In this document: piece by piece, positions 46,520-55,322 of the stretch
Position numbering within the stretch: position 1 is the stretch's first letter
Layout of the letters: each line of letters starts with the position of its first letter
NCBI RefSeq assembly: GCF_014779655.1
Contig: NZ_JACXYX010000016.1
Location: forward strand, 80,477-144,476
Length of the DNA stretch: 64,000 bases
Direction: 5' to 3'
Origin: Nocardioides ganghwensis
Lineage (GTDB): Bacteria > Actinomycetota > Actinomycetes > Propionibacteriales > Nocardioidaceae
Translations under genes and position numbers: made by a program
The notes under the pieces: model-generated
What the model saw: the letters and a program-made list of their open reading frames with translations, nothing else
Told to the model about the DNA's origin: nothing
The model's database searches: none

Positions 46520-47241
46520 GCCCGCACGTGAGCACCCTCACGATCGACTTCGCGGGCGAGCTCACCCGGCTGGAGCCCGGGGAGACCTTCACCATCGGAC
46601 GCGACGGCGACCTGAGGCTGGACGACAACCCCTACCTCCACCGGAGCTTCCTGGTGATCACCTTCCACGACGGGCTGTGGTGGGTGCACAACTCGGGCTC
46701 GCGGCTCGCCGCGGGCCTGACCGACGAGGCCGGCCTCATGCGGAGCACACTGTCGCCCGGCGCGAGCCTGCCCGTCGTGTTCGGACGCACCAGCCTGACC
46801 TTCGCAGCGGGCACGACCAGCTACGAGGTGCTGCTCGAGTGCGCGCAGGAGTCCTACCGCCCCGTCGGTGGCGCCGCCCACGACGACGGCGAGACGACGA
46901 TCGCGCCGACGACCTTCACCGAGTCCCAGCTGCTGGTCGTGCTCGCCCTCGCGGAGCCGGTGCTGCGTCGGGTCGGTTCCGGCTCCTCGAGCGTGCCGAG
47001 CGCAGTCGAGGCCGCGCGCCGGCTCGGGTGGGCGCAGACCCGGTTCACCCGCAAGCTCGACAACGTCTGCGCCAAGCTCAGCCGCGCCGGCGTCAGCGGG
47101 CTCCACGGTGGTGGGGCCGGATCCGCGGCCAACCGTCGCGTCCGCCTCGTCGAGTACGCCGTCTCGTCCCTCTTGGTCACCGCCGCGGACCTGCCGCTGC
47201 TGGACGCCACCCGTACGACAGCGCCAGGAGGCGTCTCGTGA
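46516..47241 (+). CDS. FHA-like domain with C-terminal helical domain
   Basis: 241 aa. Residues 5-100 follow the FHA beta-sandwich pattern (FTIGRDGDLRL, WWVHNSGS) but lack a clear Ser-x-x-His, so phosphothreonine binding is doubtful. Residues about 130-235 look like a winged-helix or helical domain (LGWAQTRFTRKLDNVCAKL) of unknown role. GTG 46516 overlaps the kinase stop; GTGA overlap with the ATPase gene follows. Confidence 0.75.
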   Translation: MSPHVSTLTIDFAGELTRLEPGETFTIGRDGDLRLDDNPYLHRSFLVITFHDGLWWVHNSGSRLAAGLTDEAGLMRSTLSPGASLPVVFGRTSLTFAAGTTSYEVLLECAQESYRPVGGAAHDDGETTIAPTTFTESQLLVVLALAEPVLRRVGSGSSSVPSAVEAARRLGWAQTRFTRKLDNVCAKLSRAGVSGLHGGGAGSAANRRVRLVEYAVSSLLVTAADLPLLDATRTTAPGGVS

Positions 47242-50200
47242 AGCTCAAGCTCACCCTCCGCCAGCCGGGGTCGCAGTCGCCGGAGCGCCACCTGCTGGTG
47301 ACGGCCGACGCGACCACCACGGCGGGCACGCTCGCCCGGACGCTGGCCGGGGCCAAGGAGTTCGAGGGCCACGTGCCCGGCGGCGAACTGACGCTGCGTG
47401 CAGCGCTCGGCCCCCGCGAGGTGGTCCTGGACCCCGGTCTCGCGCTCATCGACTCCGGACTGCGGTCAGGCGCCCGGGTCGAGCTCGCCTCCGCCGTCCA
47501 CGGCGGCACGGCCGGCCCCGCGGCGGCCGTCCTCACGGTCACGTCCGGCCCCGACGCCGGACTCCGGGTCGACCTGCCCACCGGGAGCGTGAGCGTGGGC
47601 CGTGCCGCGGACTGCGACGTCCGGCTGACCGACACGATGGTGTCCAAGCACCACGCGCGCCTCAACATCGGCTCCCACGTCGAGATCCTCGACGAGAACT
47701 CCGCCAACGGTGTCCTGGTAGGCGGCATCCGTGTCGCCCGCAGCGCCCTGGGGCACGGCGACGTGGCCCGGCTCGGCGCCACCGAGATCACCATCTCGAT
47801 CGACGCCGCGGGCCTGGCCTCCGGTGCCAGCACCGACATCGCCTTCACCCGGTCACCCCGGGTCCTGCGGCGACCGCAGGAGCGGCAGCGCGAGGTCCCG
47901 CCCGCCCCGAGCGAGCCGGATCCGGCCCACTTCCCGGTGCTGGCACTCGTGGCACCGCTCGTCATGGGTGCCGCCCTGTTCGCCTTCACCCGCTCGGCCG
48001 TCGCCGTGCTGTTCGTGGCGCTCAGCCCGCTGCTGATGATCGGCTCCTATCTCGACCAGCGCCGGCAGACCCGCAAGAAGCTCGCCGCGGTGCGGGCGGC
48101 GTACGAAGCCTCCCTGGACCGCCTCGACGAGGAGATGGAACAGGTCCGCACGGCCGACCGCGCCTCCCTGGAGGAGCTGTACCCGACACTGGCGCGCTGC
48201 GTGGACGCGGCGGACCGGCGCACCGACCTCCTGTGGTCGCGGCGTCCGGAGCACCCCGAGTTCCTGTCGGTGCGACTCGGCACCGGTGACGTCGCGCCCT
48301 TCGTCCGGTTCGACGACCGCGATCCTTCCGGCGAGGCGATCGCGGACCTGGTCGCGCGCGGCCAGGAGCTGCGCGCCAGGCACGCCGTCATCCCGGACGC
48401 GGCCGTGACCTGCCACCTCCCTTCGGTCGGGAACCTGGGCGTCTGCGGCGGCGGCGCCGCGACGCGCGGGATCGCAGCCGGCATCGTCGCCCAGCTCGCG
48501 ATCCTGCACGCACCCTCCGAGATGGTCGTGGCCGCGCTGGCGTCGCCCGGGTCGCGCGCGGCCTGGGAGTGGCTGGAGTGGCTGCCCCACGCCAGCTCGC
48601 CGCACAGCCCGCTGGCCGGCAGCCACCTGGCTGCGGACCCCGCGTCCGGTGCTGCGCTCCTCGACCGTCTCGAGCAGCTCGTCGACGCTCGCAGCGCACA
48701 GCGCTCGGAGGACGCGCCCGGCCGCGGGCCGGTCGACGGCGAGCCGCTGGACCACCGCGCCCTGGTGCCCTCCGTCGTCGTCGTGGTCGACGAGCCGTCG
48801 ACCGACCTGGCCCGGCTGACGCGGGTGACCGAGCTCGGTCCGGACGTCGGGGTGCACGTCGTGTGGTGCGCCGCGCGGCGCCAGGAGCTGCCGGCCAGCT
48901 GCCGGACCTTCGTCGACCTCGCCGACAGTGCGTCGCCGCACGCCGGGATGGTCCGCAGGGGGACGAGCGTCACGCCGTTGCGCGTCGAGAGCATGGCCCG
49001 CGACGACGCCGGGCACCTCGCGCGGATCCTCACGCCCGTCGTCGACGCGGGGACCCCCGTCGACGACGAGTCGGACCTGCCGCGTTCGGTCGCCGTGGTC
49101 TCGCTGCTCGGCCGGGAGGCCAGCGACGATGCCGCCGTGGTGGTCAACCGCTGGCGTGAGAACGGATCGCTCACCGACCGCTCCGCCCCGCCCGCGCGGC
49201 GTGACCAGCCGGTCAGCCTCCGCGCTCTCGTCGGCCACGCGGGAAGCGAGCCGTTCGCCCTCGACCTCCGGCTCCAGGGGCCCCACGCCCTGGTCGGCGG
49301 CACGACCGGCGCCGGCAAGAGCGAGTTCCTCCAGGCGTGGGTCCTCGGGCTCGCCCACGCCCTCAGCCCGGACCGCGTCACCTTCCTGTTCGTCGACTAC
49401 AAGGGCGGCGCGGCGTTCGCGCAGTGCGTCGAGCTCCCGCACTGCGTCGGTCTGGTGACCGACCTGTCGCCGCACCTCGTGCGCCGCGCGCTGCGCAGCC
49501 TCCGCGCCGAGCTGCACCGTCGCGAACGACTGCTGCGCAACAAGCGCGCCAAGGACCTGATCGAGCTGGAGAAGACCGGCGACCCGGACTGCCCGCCGAG
49601 CCTGGTGATCGTCATCGACGAGTTCGCGGCGCTGAAGTCCGAGGTCCCCGAGTTCGTCGACGGGGTCATCGACATCGCCCAGCGCGGTCGAAGCCTGGGC
49701 CTCCACCTGATCATGGCCACGCAGCGTCCCGCCGGCGTGATCAGTGACAGCCTGCGCGCCAACACCAACCTGCGCGTGGCCCTGCGGATGGCCGACGAGG
49801 TCGACTCCGCGGACGTCCTGGACACGCCGATGGCCGCGCACTTCGATCCCTCGATCCCTGGCCGCGGTGCCGCCAAGACCGGCCCCGGACGGGTCGCGAG
49901 CTTCCAGTCCGGGTTCCCGGGCGCGCGTACGCCGGCCGTGGTGCCGCCCGCGCAGGTGCTCGTGGAGGAGCTGGACTTCGGCCGGGGTCGGTCGTGGTCC
50001 ACCCCGGAGCCCGCGGTCTCCCTGGACGGGGTCGACACCGACATCACCCGTCTCGTCCGCACGCTGCGCGAGGCGTGCCGCCAGGGCGCCGTGCCCACTC
50101 CCCGCAAGCCGTGGCTGGACTCGCTGGCTCCGGTCTACGACCTGCTCAGCATGCGGCAGCGCTCCGACGGCGAGCTGCTGCTCGGCGTGCTGGACGACCC

Positions 50201-51650
50201 CGACAACCAGCGCCAGGTCTACGAGTACTTCCGGCCCGACACGGAGGGCAACATCCTCTTCGTCGGCACCGGGGGGTGCGGCAAGACCACCGCCCTGCGC
50301 ACCCTCGCAGTGGTCGCGGGCATCTCCCCGCGGGGCGGGGACGCGCACGTCTACGGGCTCGACTTCGCCGGTGGCGGCCTGCGCCTGATCGAGCCGATGC
50401 CCCACGTCGCGCCGATCGTCGCGGGCGAGGACGAGGAGCGCGTCGTACGCCTGCTGGAGCGGCTCGTGCGCGAGGTCGACGACCGGTCGGACCGCTACCG
50501 AGCCGCCAACGCGGCGACGCTCGCCGAGTACCGCGAGCTCACCGGACGGGGGGAGGAGCCGCGCATCCTGCTGCTCATCGACGGCTTCGCGCTCATGCGG
50601 GAGACGTACGAGGCCGCGAGCCGTCACCAGCGCACCTGGATGAACTTCCAGCGCGTGCTCGCGGACGGCAGGTCGGTCGGCGTGCACGTGGCGATGACCG
50701 CCGATCGGGAGGGTGCCGTCCCGATGGCGATCCAGGCGTCGTTCCAGCGGCGCATCGTGATGCGCCAGCCGGACGAGGACAGCTACCTCGCGCTCAACGT
50801 CCCGCGCGACGTGCTAGGCCCCGACAGCCCGCCGGGGCGGAGTGTCCAGCCTGACAACCACCAGGAGCTCCAGCTGGCGGTCCTGGGCAAGGACGTGACC
50901 GTCGCCGCGCAGGCGCGACTCATCGAGGAGATCGCCCCCGAGCTCGCCGAGCGGGTGCGCTCGCGACCCGCACCTGTGGAGGTGCTGCCCGACCACATCC
51001 CCGAGGAGACGGTGCCGACGACCGTGGCGGGACGTCCCGTGGTCGGTGTCGCGTACGACGACCTCCGGCCGGTCGGGCTCGACCTCGCCACCGTCATGGT
51101 CCTCGCCGGCCCGCCCGGCTCGGGGCGAACGACCGCGGTCAGGTGGTTGGCCGGGTCGGTACGCCGCGGCTGCCCGCAGGTGCGGCGCGCGTTCCTCACC
51201 CCCCGCCGGGCCGTCCTGGCAGTGCCGGGCGGGTGGGACTGGTCGGCCTCGGGCGTCGACGAGGTGGCCGAGGTGATCGAGCTGCTGAGACCGCTGGTCG
51301 AGGCCGACGGGTCGGTCGCACCGGTGATGGTCGTGGTCGAGGCGATGCCCGAGCTCTTCGGAACCGTGGCGGACCAGGGCCTCGAGGAGCTCGTCACCGC
51401 GGCCCGGCGCAACGGGCACCTGGTCGTGGCCGAGGGGGAGACTGCGTCCTGGAGCTCCTCCTACAGCGGTGCCGGGGACGCCGTGAAGGCGGCTCGGACG
51501 GCGCTCCTGCTGCGACCGGACGGCAACGACGGCGACACCCTCGCCAAGACCTCCCTGCCCCATGTCCGACAGGCCGACTTCGTCGTCGGCCGCGGCTACT
51601 GGGTCCGCGGCGGTGCCGTGACCCAGGTGCAGGTGCCCTACCCGGCCTGA
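47238..51650 (+). CDS. Type VII secretion EssC/EccC-like FtsK/SpoIIIE ATPase
   Basis: 1470 aa. Residues 1-90 look ubiquitin-like (YukD/EsaB type). An FHA domain follows at about 100-190 (VSVGRAADCDV, VSKHHARL, DENSANGVL). Two membrane helices lie near 235-275. Three FtsK-type ATPase domains follow: domain 1 has intact Walker A GGTTGAGKS (about 686) and Walker B IVIDEFAAL; domain 2 has GTGGCGKTT (about 1009) but LLIDGFAL; domain 3 has GPPGSGRTT, with Arg for Lys, and no acidic Walker B pair. It should power WXG100 export. It is the last gene of the overlapping run and is followed by the WXG100 gene. Confidence 0.92.
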   Translation: MKLKLTLRQPGSQSPERHLLVTADATTTAGTLARTLAGAKEFEGHVPGGELTLRAALGPREVVLDPGLALIDSGLRSGARVELASAVHGGTAGPAAAVLTVTSGPDAGLRVDLPTGSVSVGRAADCDVRLTDTMVSKHHARLNIGSHVEILDENSANGVLVGGIRVARSALGHGDVARLGATEITISIDAAGLASGASTDIAFTRSPRVLRRPQERQREVPPAPSEPDPAHFPVLALVAPLVMGAALFAFTRSAVAVLFVALSPLLMIGSYLDQRRQTRKKLAAVRAAYEASLDRLDEEMEQVRTADRASLEELYPTLARCVDAADRRTDLLWSRRPEHPEFLSVRLGTGDVAPFVRFDDRDPSGEAIADLVARGQELRARHAVIPDAAVTCHLPSVGNLGVCGGGAATRGIAAGIVAQLAILHAPSEMVVAALASPGSRAAWEWLEWLPHASSPHSPLAGSHLAADPASGAALLDRLEQLVDARSAQRSEDAPGRGPVDGEPLDHRALVPSVVVVVDEPSTDLARLTRVTELGPDVGVHVVWCAARRQELPASCRTFVDLADSASPHAGMVRRGTSVTPLRVESMARDDAGHLARILTPVVDAGTPVDDESDLPRSVAVVSLLGREASDDAAVVVNRWRENGSLTDRSAPPARRDQPVSLRALVGHAGSEPFALDLRLQGPHALVGGTTGAGKSEFLQAWVLGLAHALSPDRVTFLFVDYKGGAAFAQCVELPHCVGLVTDLSPHLVRRALRSLRAELHRRERLLRNKRAKDLIELEKTGDPDCPPSLVIVIDEFAALKSEVPEFVDGVIDIAQRGRSLGLHLIMATQRPAGVISDSLRANTNLRVALRMADEVDSADVLDTPMAAHFDPSIPGRGAAKTGPGRVASFQSGFPGARTPAVVPPAQVLVEELDFGRGRSWSTPEPAVSLDGVDTDITRLVRTLREACRQGAVPTPRKPWLDSLAPVYDLLSMRQRSDGELLLGVLDDPDNQRQVYEYFRPDTEGNILFVGTGGCGKTTALRTLAVVAGISPRGGDAHVYGLDFAGGGLRLIEPMPHVAPIVAGEDEERVVRLLERLVREVDDRSDRYRAANAATLAEYRELTGRGEEPRILLLIDGFALMRETYEAASRHQRTWMNFQRVLADGRSVGVHVAMTADREGAVPMAIQASFQRRIVMRQPDEDSYLALNVPRDVLGPDSPPGRSVQPDNHQELQLAVLGKDVTVAAQARLIEEIAPELAERVRSRPAPVEVLPDHIPEETVPTTVAGRPVVGVAYDDLRPVGLDLATVMVLAGPPGSGRTTAVRWLAGSVRRGCPQVRRAFLTPRRAVLAVPGGWDWSASGVDEVAEVIELLRPLVEADGSVAPVMVVVEAMPELFGTVADQGLEELVTAARRNGHLVVAEGETASWSSSYSGAGDAVKAARTALLLRPDGNDGDTLAKTSLPHVRQADFVVGRGYWVRGGAVTQVQVPYPA

Positions 51651-51741
51651 CCCCATGGGTCGGTCAACCCATCGACGCCCGCACGTCGGGCGACCACGAT
51701 TCCAGCAACACCGAACACCACACACCAGAAGGAGAACCACC

Positions 51742-52008
51742 ATGGCCGGCATGATCGGAATGAACGTCGAGGAAGTCCGGACGCTGTCGCGGCAGCTCCA
51801 GCAGGCCTCGGAGCAGGTCAAGCAGCTGCAGTCCCAGCTCACCTCGAAGCTCAGCGGCACGACCTGGGTCGGCCAGGACCAGGCGCGCTTCAAGAGCGAG
51901 TGGGACGGCACCCACTCCACCAACCTCCGCAACGTCGCCGAGGCGCTGGCGCAGGCCTCGCAGGCCGCTCAGCAGAACGCCAACGAGCAGGAGCAGATCT
52001 CCCGCTGA
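51742..52008 (+). CDS. WXG100 family secreted protein (EsxA-like)
   Basis: 88 aa helical hairpin. The turn motif is W42-V-G44, followed by R49-F50 and W54-D55. No Cys and no signal peptide, as expected for a type VII substrate. AGAAGGAGA upstream of the ATG is the strongest ribosome binding site of the locus, suggesting high expression. I do not see a YxxxD/E signal at its C-terminus. It lies 91 nt after the ATPase gene. Confidence 0.93.
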   Translation: MAGMIGMNVEEVRTLSRQLQQASEQVKQLQSQLTSKLSGTTWVGQDQARFKSEWDGTHSTNLRNVAEALAQASQAAQQNANEQEQISR

Positions 52009-52079
52009 CGTCGTCGCCGGTGCGTGGTGGCTCGGGCCACGCACCGCGGAGACCGGAGATCCGGAACTGAGGAGGACCC

Positions 52080-53048
52080 ATGAGCCGCATGGTCGGAGCC
52101 GACCCCGACGCACTCGACCGTCTCGCCGCGGACTTCGACCGCAGCGCCGGCGCGCTCGAGTCGACCGCGGTCCGCGTGCGCGCGTCCGTCCACGCGAACC
52201 CGTGGGCCGGGGCGAGGGCGACCCGGTTCCGCAACGACTGGGACCAGCGCCACGGCCCGACGCTGAAGCGGACCGCGCTGGCACTGCGGACCGCGGCCAA
52301 GCAGCTCCGGCTCCAGGCCCAGGAGCAGCGGCAGGCGAGCAGTGCGGGCGGGGGTGCGATTGCAGGCGTGCGGGGCGGCGGTGGGAGCCACCGCCCTGGA
52401 GGGCGTCTCACCCTGGACGGCCTTGTCGACGCAGTGCAGGTGCTCGGCATCAGCGCCGGGGTCACGGCCGCGCTGGGACGGTGGAACATGCACCAGAACT
52501 ACCCGTCCGGCTACCGCCGGCTCTTCGCCTACCTCGACCGCTCTCCGACGGTGGGCGGGTTGATCCGCGACGGTCAGGTGCCCGACCTCATGCGCTTCAA
52601 CAAGTCCCCCGTGCTGCAGATGCTGGCGCGCGACGGCATCACCAGCACCCTCAAGCCCGCTGCGGGCGTGCTCAGCAACGTGGCCAAGGGGGCTGGTGTC
52701 CTGGGCGCCGCCGCCGGAGTGGGCGAGAACGTCGCCAAGGCGCTGGAGGCGGACCGCGGTGACTCCTTGGCCGCCAAGATCACAGCAGGCACGTACGCCC
52801 TCGACGCCGCGTCGGACGCTGCGATGGCGTCGAAGGGGGGCGTGTTGTACGGCGCCGCCGGCAAGGCAGTCGCGATGGCGGTTCGTGAAGGAGCGAAGGC
52901 CGACTTCTCGGCAGAGGGTCGCTCGCTCGTCATGGGCGAGATCGCCCGCAACCCCGGAGTCATCGGCGAGGAGCTGGGCAAGGCGACCCTTCAGGTCGGC
53001 CAGACCGTCGTCAGCTGGTTCGCCCCGATCCCCGCCGCACTCAAGTGA
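52080..53048 (+). CDS. WXG100-headed protein, candidate type VII effector
   Basis: 322 aa. Residues 1-90 repeat the WXG100 module of the preceding gene with the same spacing (W42-A-G44, R49-F50, W54-D55). A Gly-rich hinge at about 95-110 follows. The C-terminal 210 residues are Ala/Gly-rich helices with several weakly hydrophobic stretches, suggesting membrane interaction; no enzyme motif is recognised. GAGGAGG lies 5 nt before the ATG. Its role as an effector is inferred from architecture and context. Confidence 0.78.
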   Translation: MSRMVGADPDALDRLAADFDRSAGALESTAVRVRASVHANPWAGARATRFRNDWDQRHGPTLKRTALALRTAAKQLRLQAQEQRQASSAGGGAIAGVRGGGGSHRPGGRLTLDGLVDAVQVLGISAGVTAALGRWNMHQNYPSGYRRLFAYLDRSPTVGGLIRDGQVPDLMRFNKSPVLQMLARDGITSTLKPAAGVLSNVAKGAGVLGAAAGVGENVAKALEADRGDSLAAKITAGTYALDAASDAAMASKGGVLYGAAGKAVAMAVREGAKADFSAEGRSLVMGEIARNPGVIGEELGKATLQVGQTVVSWFAPIPAALK

Positions 53049-53059
53049 GGAAGTAGACC

Positions 53060-53683
53060 ATGCGATTCACCGACGACGAGATCCTGGCAATGGCAGCCGA
53101 CGCCGAGGCGCCGGTACCCGTCATCCTCACCACTGTCGACACCGACGACCCGGATGCGGTGCTCGCAGCGGCACTGCGTGGTCAGCGCAGCCTCGCCGTC
53201 CGTGGTCTGGTCGCGCCCGACCGGGTCGATCCCGTCGTTGCGCAGCTGCAGCGCGGGATGGCAGCGCCGGCGCGCTTCAGTGCATTCGCGGGAAACGACC
53301 AGCTGGATCGGGCGACCGCGCTCCCCGCCACGACATGGTTGCCGCTTGCGCAGGGACTGGTACGGCTCGAAGAGGAGGCGATGGGATCGTTCACGGTGCG
53401 CGATGACACGGTCGACGACGCTCGTGACGAGATCACCGCGTGGTTCGACGCGGCACGCGATGCCACCCCTGAAAGCGATGGCGGAGGTCCGGAGCTCTGG
53501 ATATGTCTGGCAGCGGTCACCGCGGCTGGCGTCGCCGGCATCGCTGCTCGGACCGGTGCGTTGCGCGCCACGACTGTCAACACGGACGGAGCGGCGTCGA
53601 CCGAATCGCGCGACTACGCGGTGGCGCACGACTTGGTCGCCTCGTTGCTCCGCAGCGCTGTCCGTTCTCGGGGGACAACGTGA
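53060..53683 (+). CDS. Hypothetical protein between WXG100 effectors
   Basis: 207 aa, no family recognised. Mixed alpha/beta-like composition: MRFTDDEILAMAAD start, RSLAVRGLVAPDRVD, FTVRDDTVDDARDEI. No signal peptide; one mildly hydrophobic run near 150-165. The position between two WXG100-headed genes suggests an EspG-like chaperone or an immunity protein, but nothing in the sequence decides this. Codon use is visibly less GC-extreme than in neighbouring genes. Its stop overlaps the next ATG (TGATG). Confidence 0.65.
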   Translation: MRFTDDEILAMAADAEAPVPVILTTVDTDDPDAVLAAALRGQRSLAVRGLVAPDRVDPVVAQLQRGMAAPARFSAFAGNDQLDRATALPATTWLPLAQGLVRLEEEAMGSFTVRDDTVDDARDEITAWFDAARDATPESDGGGPELWICLAAVTAAGVAGIAARTGALRATTVNTDGAASTESRDYAVAHDLVASLLRSAVRSRGTT

Positions 53684-54657
53684 TGGCCGGCATGGTCGGC
53701 GCTGACGTGGCGCAGCTGCGCGCGCTGGCTGGCTCTTTCGAGCGTGCCGCCGAGCAGCTGCGGCAGACCAGCACCAAGGTCCGCAGCGGCGTCCAGATCT
53801 CCGCGTGGGCGGGGCCGTTCGCGGTCCGCTTCCGGAAGACATGGGACTCGGAGCACTCCGTGAAGCTCACCAGGGTCGCCGCCGCGCTGGCAGCCCAGGC
53901 GCGACAGCTGAGGCTCGAAGCGGATCAGCAGGAGCGCACCAGCGCGGTGTCGGTGCGCCTGGTGTCCACCAGGTCCCTGCTCGACCTGGACCGACTCGAC
54001 GCCGACGGCGACGGAGTCGTCATCACCGAGGTCGTCGGCGTCGATGGCAAGGTTCGCTACGTCGTCACGATCACCGGCACCCGTCCCTTCGCGGCACCGG
54101 GCGAGCACTTCGACGCACTCGAGAACGCAGCGGTTCTCGGGATCGAGACGCAGACGATGTCGTACGTGGAACAGCTGATGGGCGAGCGCGGGATCACGTC
54201 CGAGGACGAGGTGTTGTTGGTCGGGTACTCGCAGGGGGGCCTGATCGCCCAGAACATCGCCCACAGTGGTCGATGGGGAGACCCGCTGGTCGTGACGTGG
54301 GCCTCGCCACAGGTGATCGGCGGAGTGGAGGCACGCGACATCATCAGGTTCGAGGTCACCGGAGACGTCATCACAGACGGAGTCGCCGCCTCCAGCCTGT
54401 CCGTGCCTGACCAGGCCGGCGACAACTACCTCGTCCGCGGTGACGCTGGTGCTGGTAGGTCAGGGGCACGCGTGGGCATCCCGAACGCCGTCGACATCGC
54501 TGTGGGGCTGGGTGCCGGGGCGGCGATCCACATGGAGGGTCGGCCGTTCTACGGCAACCTCGCCGACGAATTCGACGAGCGCGACGACCTCTACGCGACA
54601 CGGTTGCAGGCGCGCATGGAGCCGTTCCTCGGAGGAAGTGTCGTCAGCAACCAGTGA
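53683..54657 (+). CDS. WXG100 - alpha/beta hydrolase fusion, candidate effector
   Basis: 324 aa. The N-terminal WXG100 module again has W42-A-G44, R49-F50, W54-D55. From about residue 105 an alpha/beta hydrolase follows, with nucleophile elbow LLVGYSQGGLIAQ (Ser183). Candidate acid is D228 (FEVTGDVITD) and candidate base H283 (AAIHMEGRPF). It would be a lipase or esterase exported by the type VII ATPase; activity and substrate are inferred. It is the last gene of the locus, 43 nt from a convergent gene. Confidence 0.85.
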   Translation: MAGMVGADVAQLRALAGSFERAAEQLRQTSTKVRSGVQISAWAGPFAVRFRKTWDSEHSVKLTRVAAALAAQARQLRLEADQQERTSAVSVRLVSTRSLLDLDRLDADGDGVVITEVVGVDGKVRYVVTITGTRPFAAPGEHFDALENAAVLGIETQTMSYVEQLMGERGITSEDEVLLVGYSQGGLIAQNIAHSGRWGDPLVVTWASPQVIGGVEARDIIRFEVTGDVITDGVAASSLSVPDQAGDNYLVRGDAGAGRSGARVGIPNAVDIAVGLGAGAAIHMEGRPFYGNLADEFDERDDLYATRLQARMEPFLGGSVVSNQ

Positions 54658-54700
54658 CTGTGAGACAAGGAGCGGCACAGAGTGCAGCCCGGACGCAGCG

Positions 54701-55210
54701 TCAGTCCCGAGCGACCTGGAACGTGCCGAAATGGTCGCTCTTGTCGTAGTCGCGGCCCCACTGGGCGTAGAAGTAGTTGGAGTCGTACGGCCCGTACGTC
54801 GCGCACGACCAGGTGAACGTGGCGGTCACCCGGTCCTTGCCGGTGCTCCACGTGGCGCGCGTGCCGGGGCACGGGCTCATCGTCATGCCCTCGTAGTTCT
54901 CGTTGTAGAACCGGGCGCTCACCACACCCTTGGCGCGACGCACCCGCACGCCTCCGCCGTACTCGCCGTCGATGGGGTCGACGAAGCTGAGGAAGACCAC
55001 ACCCTTGCGCGGCAGCTTCGCGACGCTCAGGCCCATCGTCGTCCGGATCGTGCCGTTGTCGACCCGGAACGAGCGGAAGTCGACGCCGGACATGCCGTCT
55101 CCCCGCGGGTCCTGCTTGCTCGCGGTCGCCGCGTCTGCGGGACCGGGAACCAACGCGAGCGCCGCCACCAGACCAGCCACGGACGTACGTGCGATGGATC
55201 GTGCGGTCAT
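54701..55210 (-). CDS. Small secreted protein, function unknown
   Basis: 169 aa with a Sec signal peptide (RSIARTSVAGLVAALALVPG, cleavage likely after ADA near residue 28). The mature part is beta-rich with aromatic residues, and two Cys that could form a disulfide (SPCPGT and WSCATYGPY). No family recognised. AAGGGGAG before the ATG at 55210 supports the start. It converges with the WXG100-hydrolase gene and is transcribed towards it. Confidence 0.75.
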   Translation of the reverse strand: MTARSIARTSVAGLVAALALVPGPADAATASKQDPRGDGMSGVDFRSFRVDNGTIRTTMGLSVAKLPRKGVVFLSFVDPIDGEYGGGVRVRRAKGVVSARFYNENYEGMTMSPCPGTRATWSTGKDRVTATFTWSCATYGPYDSNYFYAQWGRDYDKSDHFGTFQVARD

Positions 55211-55322
55211 CGATCTCCCCTTCGGCGCAGCGCTGCTCGTCGAGCCTTCTGGCGAAACTAGCGAGAGCCCGACCGAGGAAGAATCCCCAGATCCGGGGGG
55301 CGCGAAGGAGGTCGTACGCGCC

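Noticed and set aside
27684..54657. Prophage or conjugative island
   Set aside because: FtsK/SpoIIIE-type domains are present but with WXG100, FHA and kinase partners; no integrase, transposase, structural phage genes, relaxase or flanking direct repeats seen.
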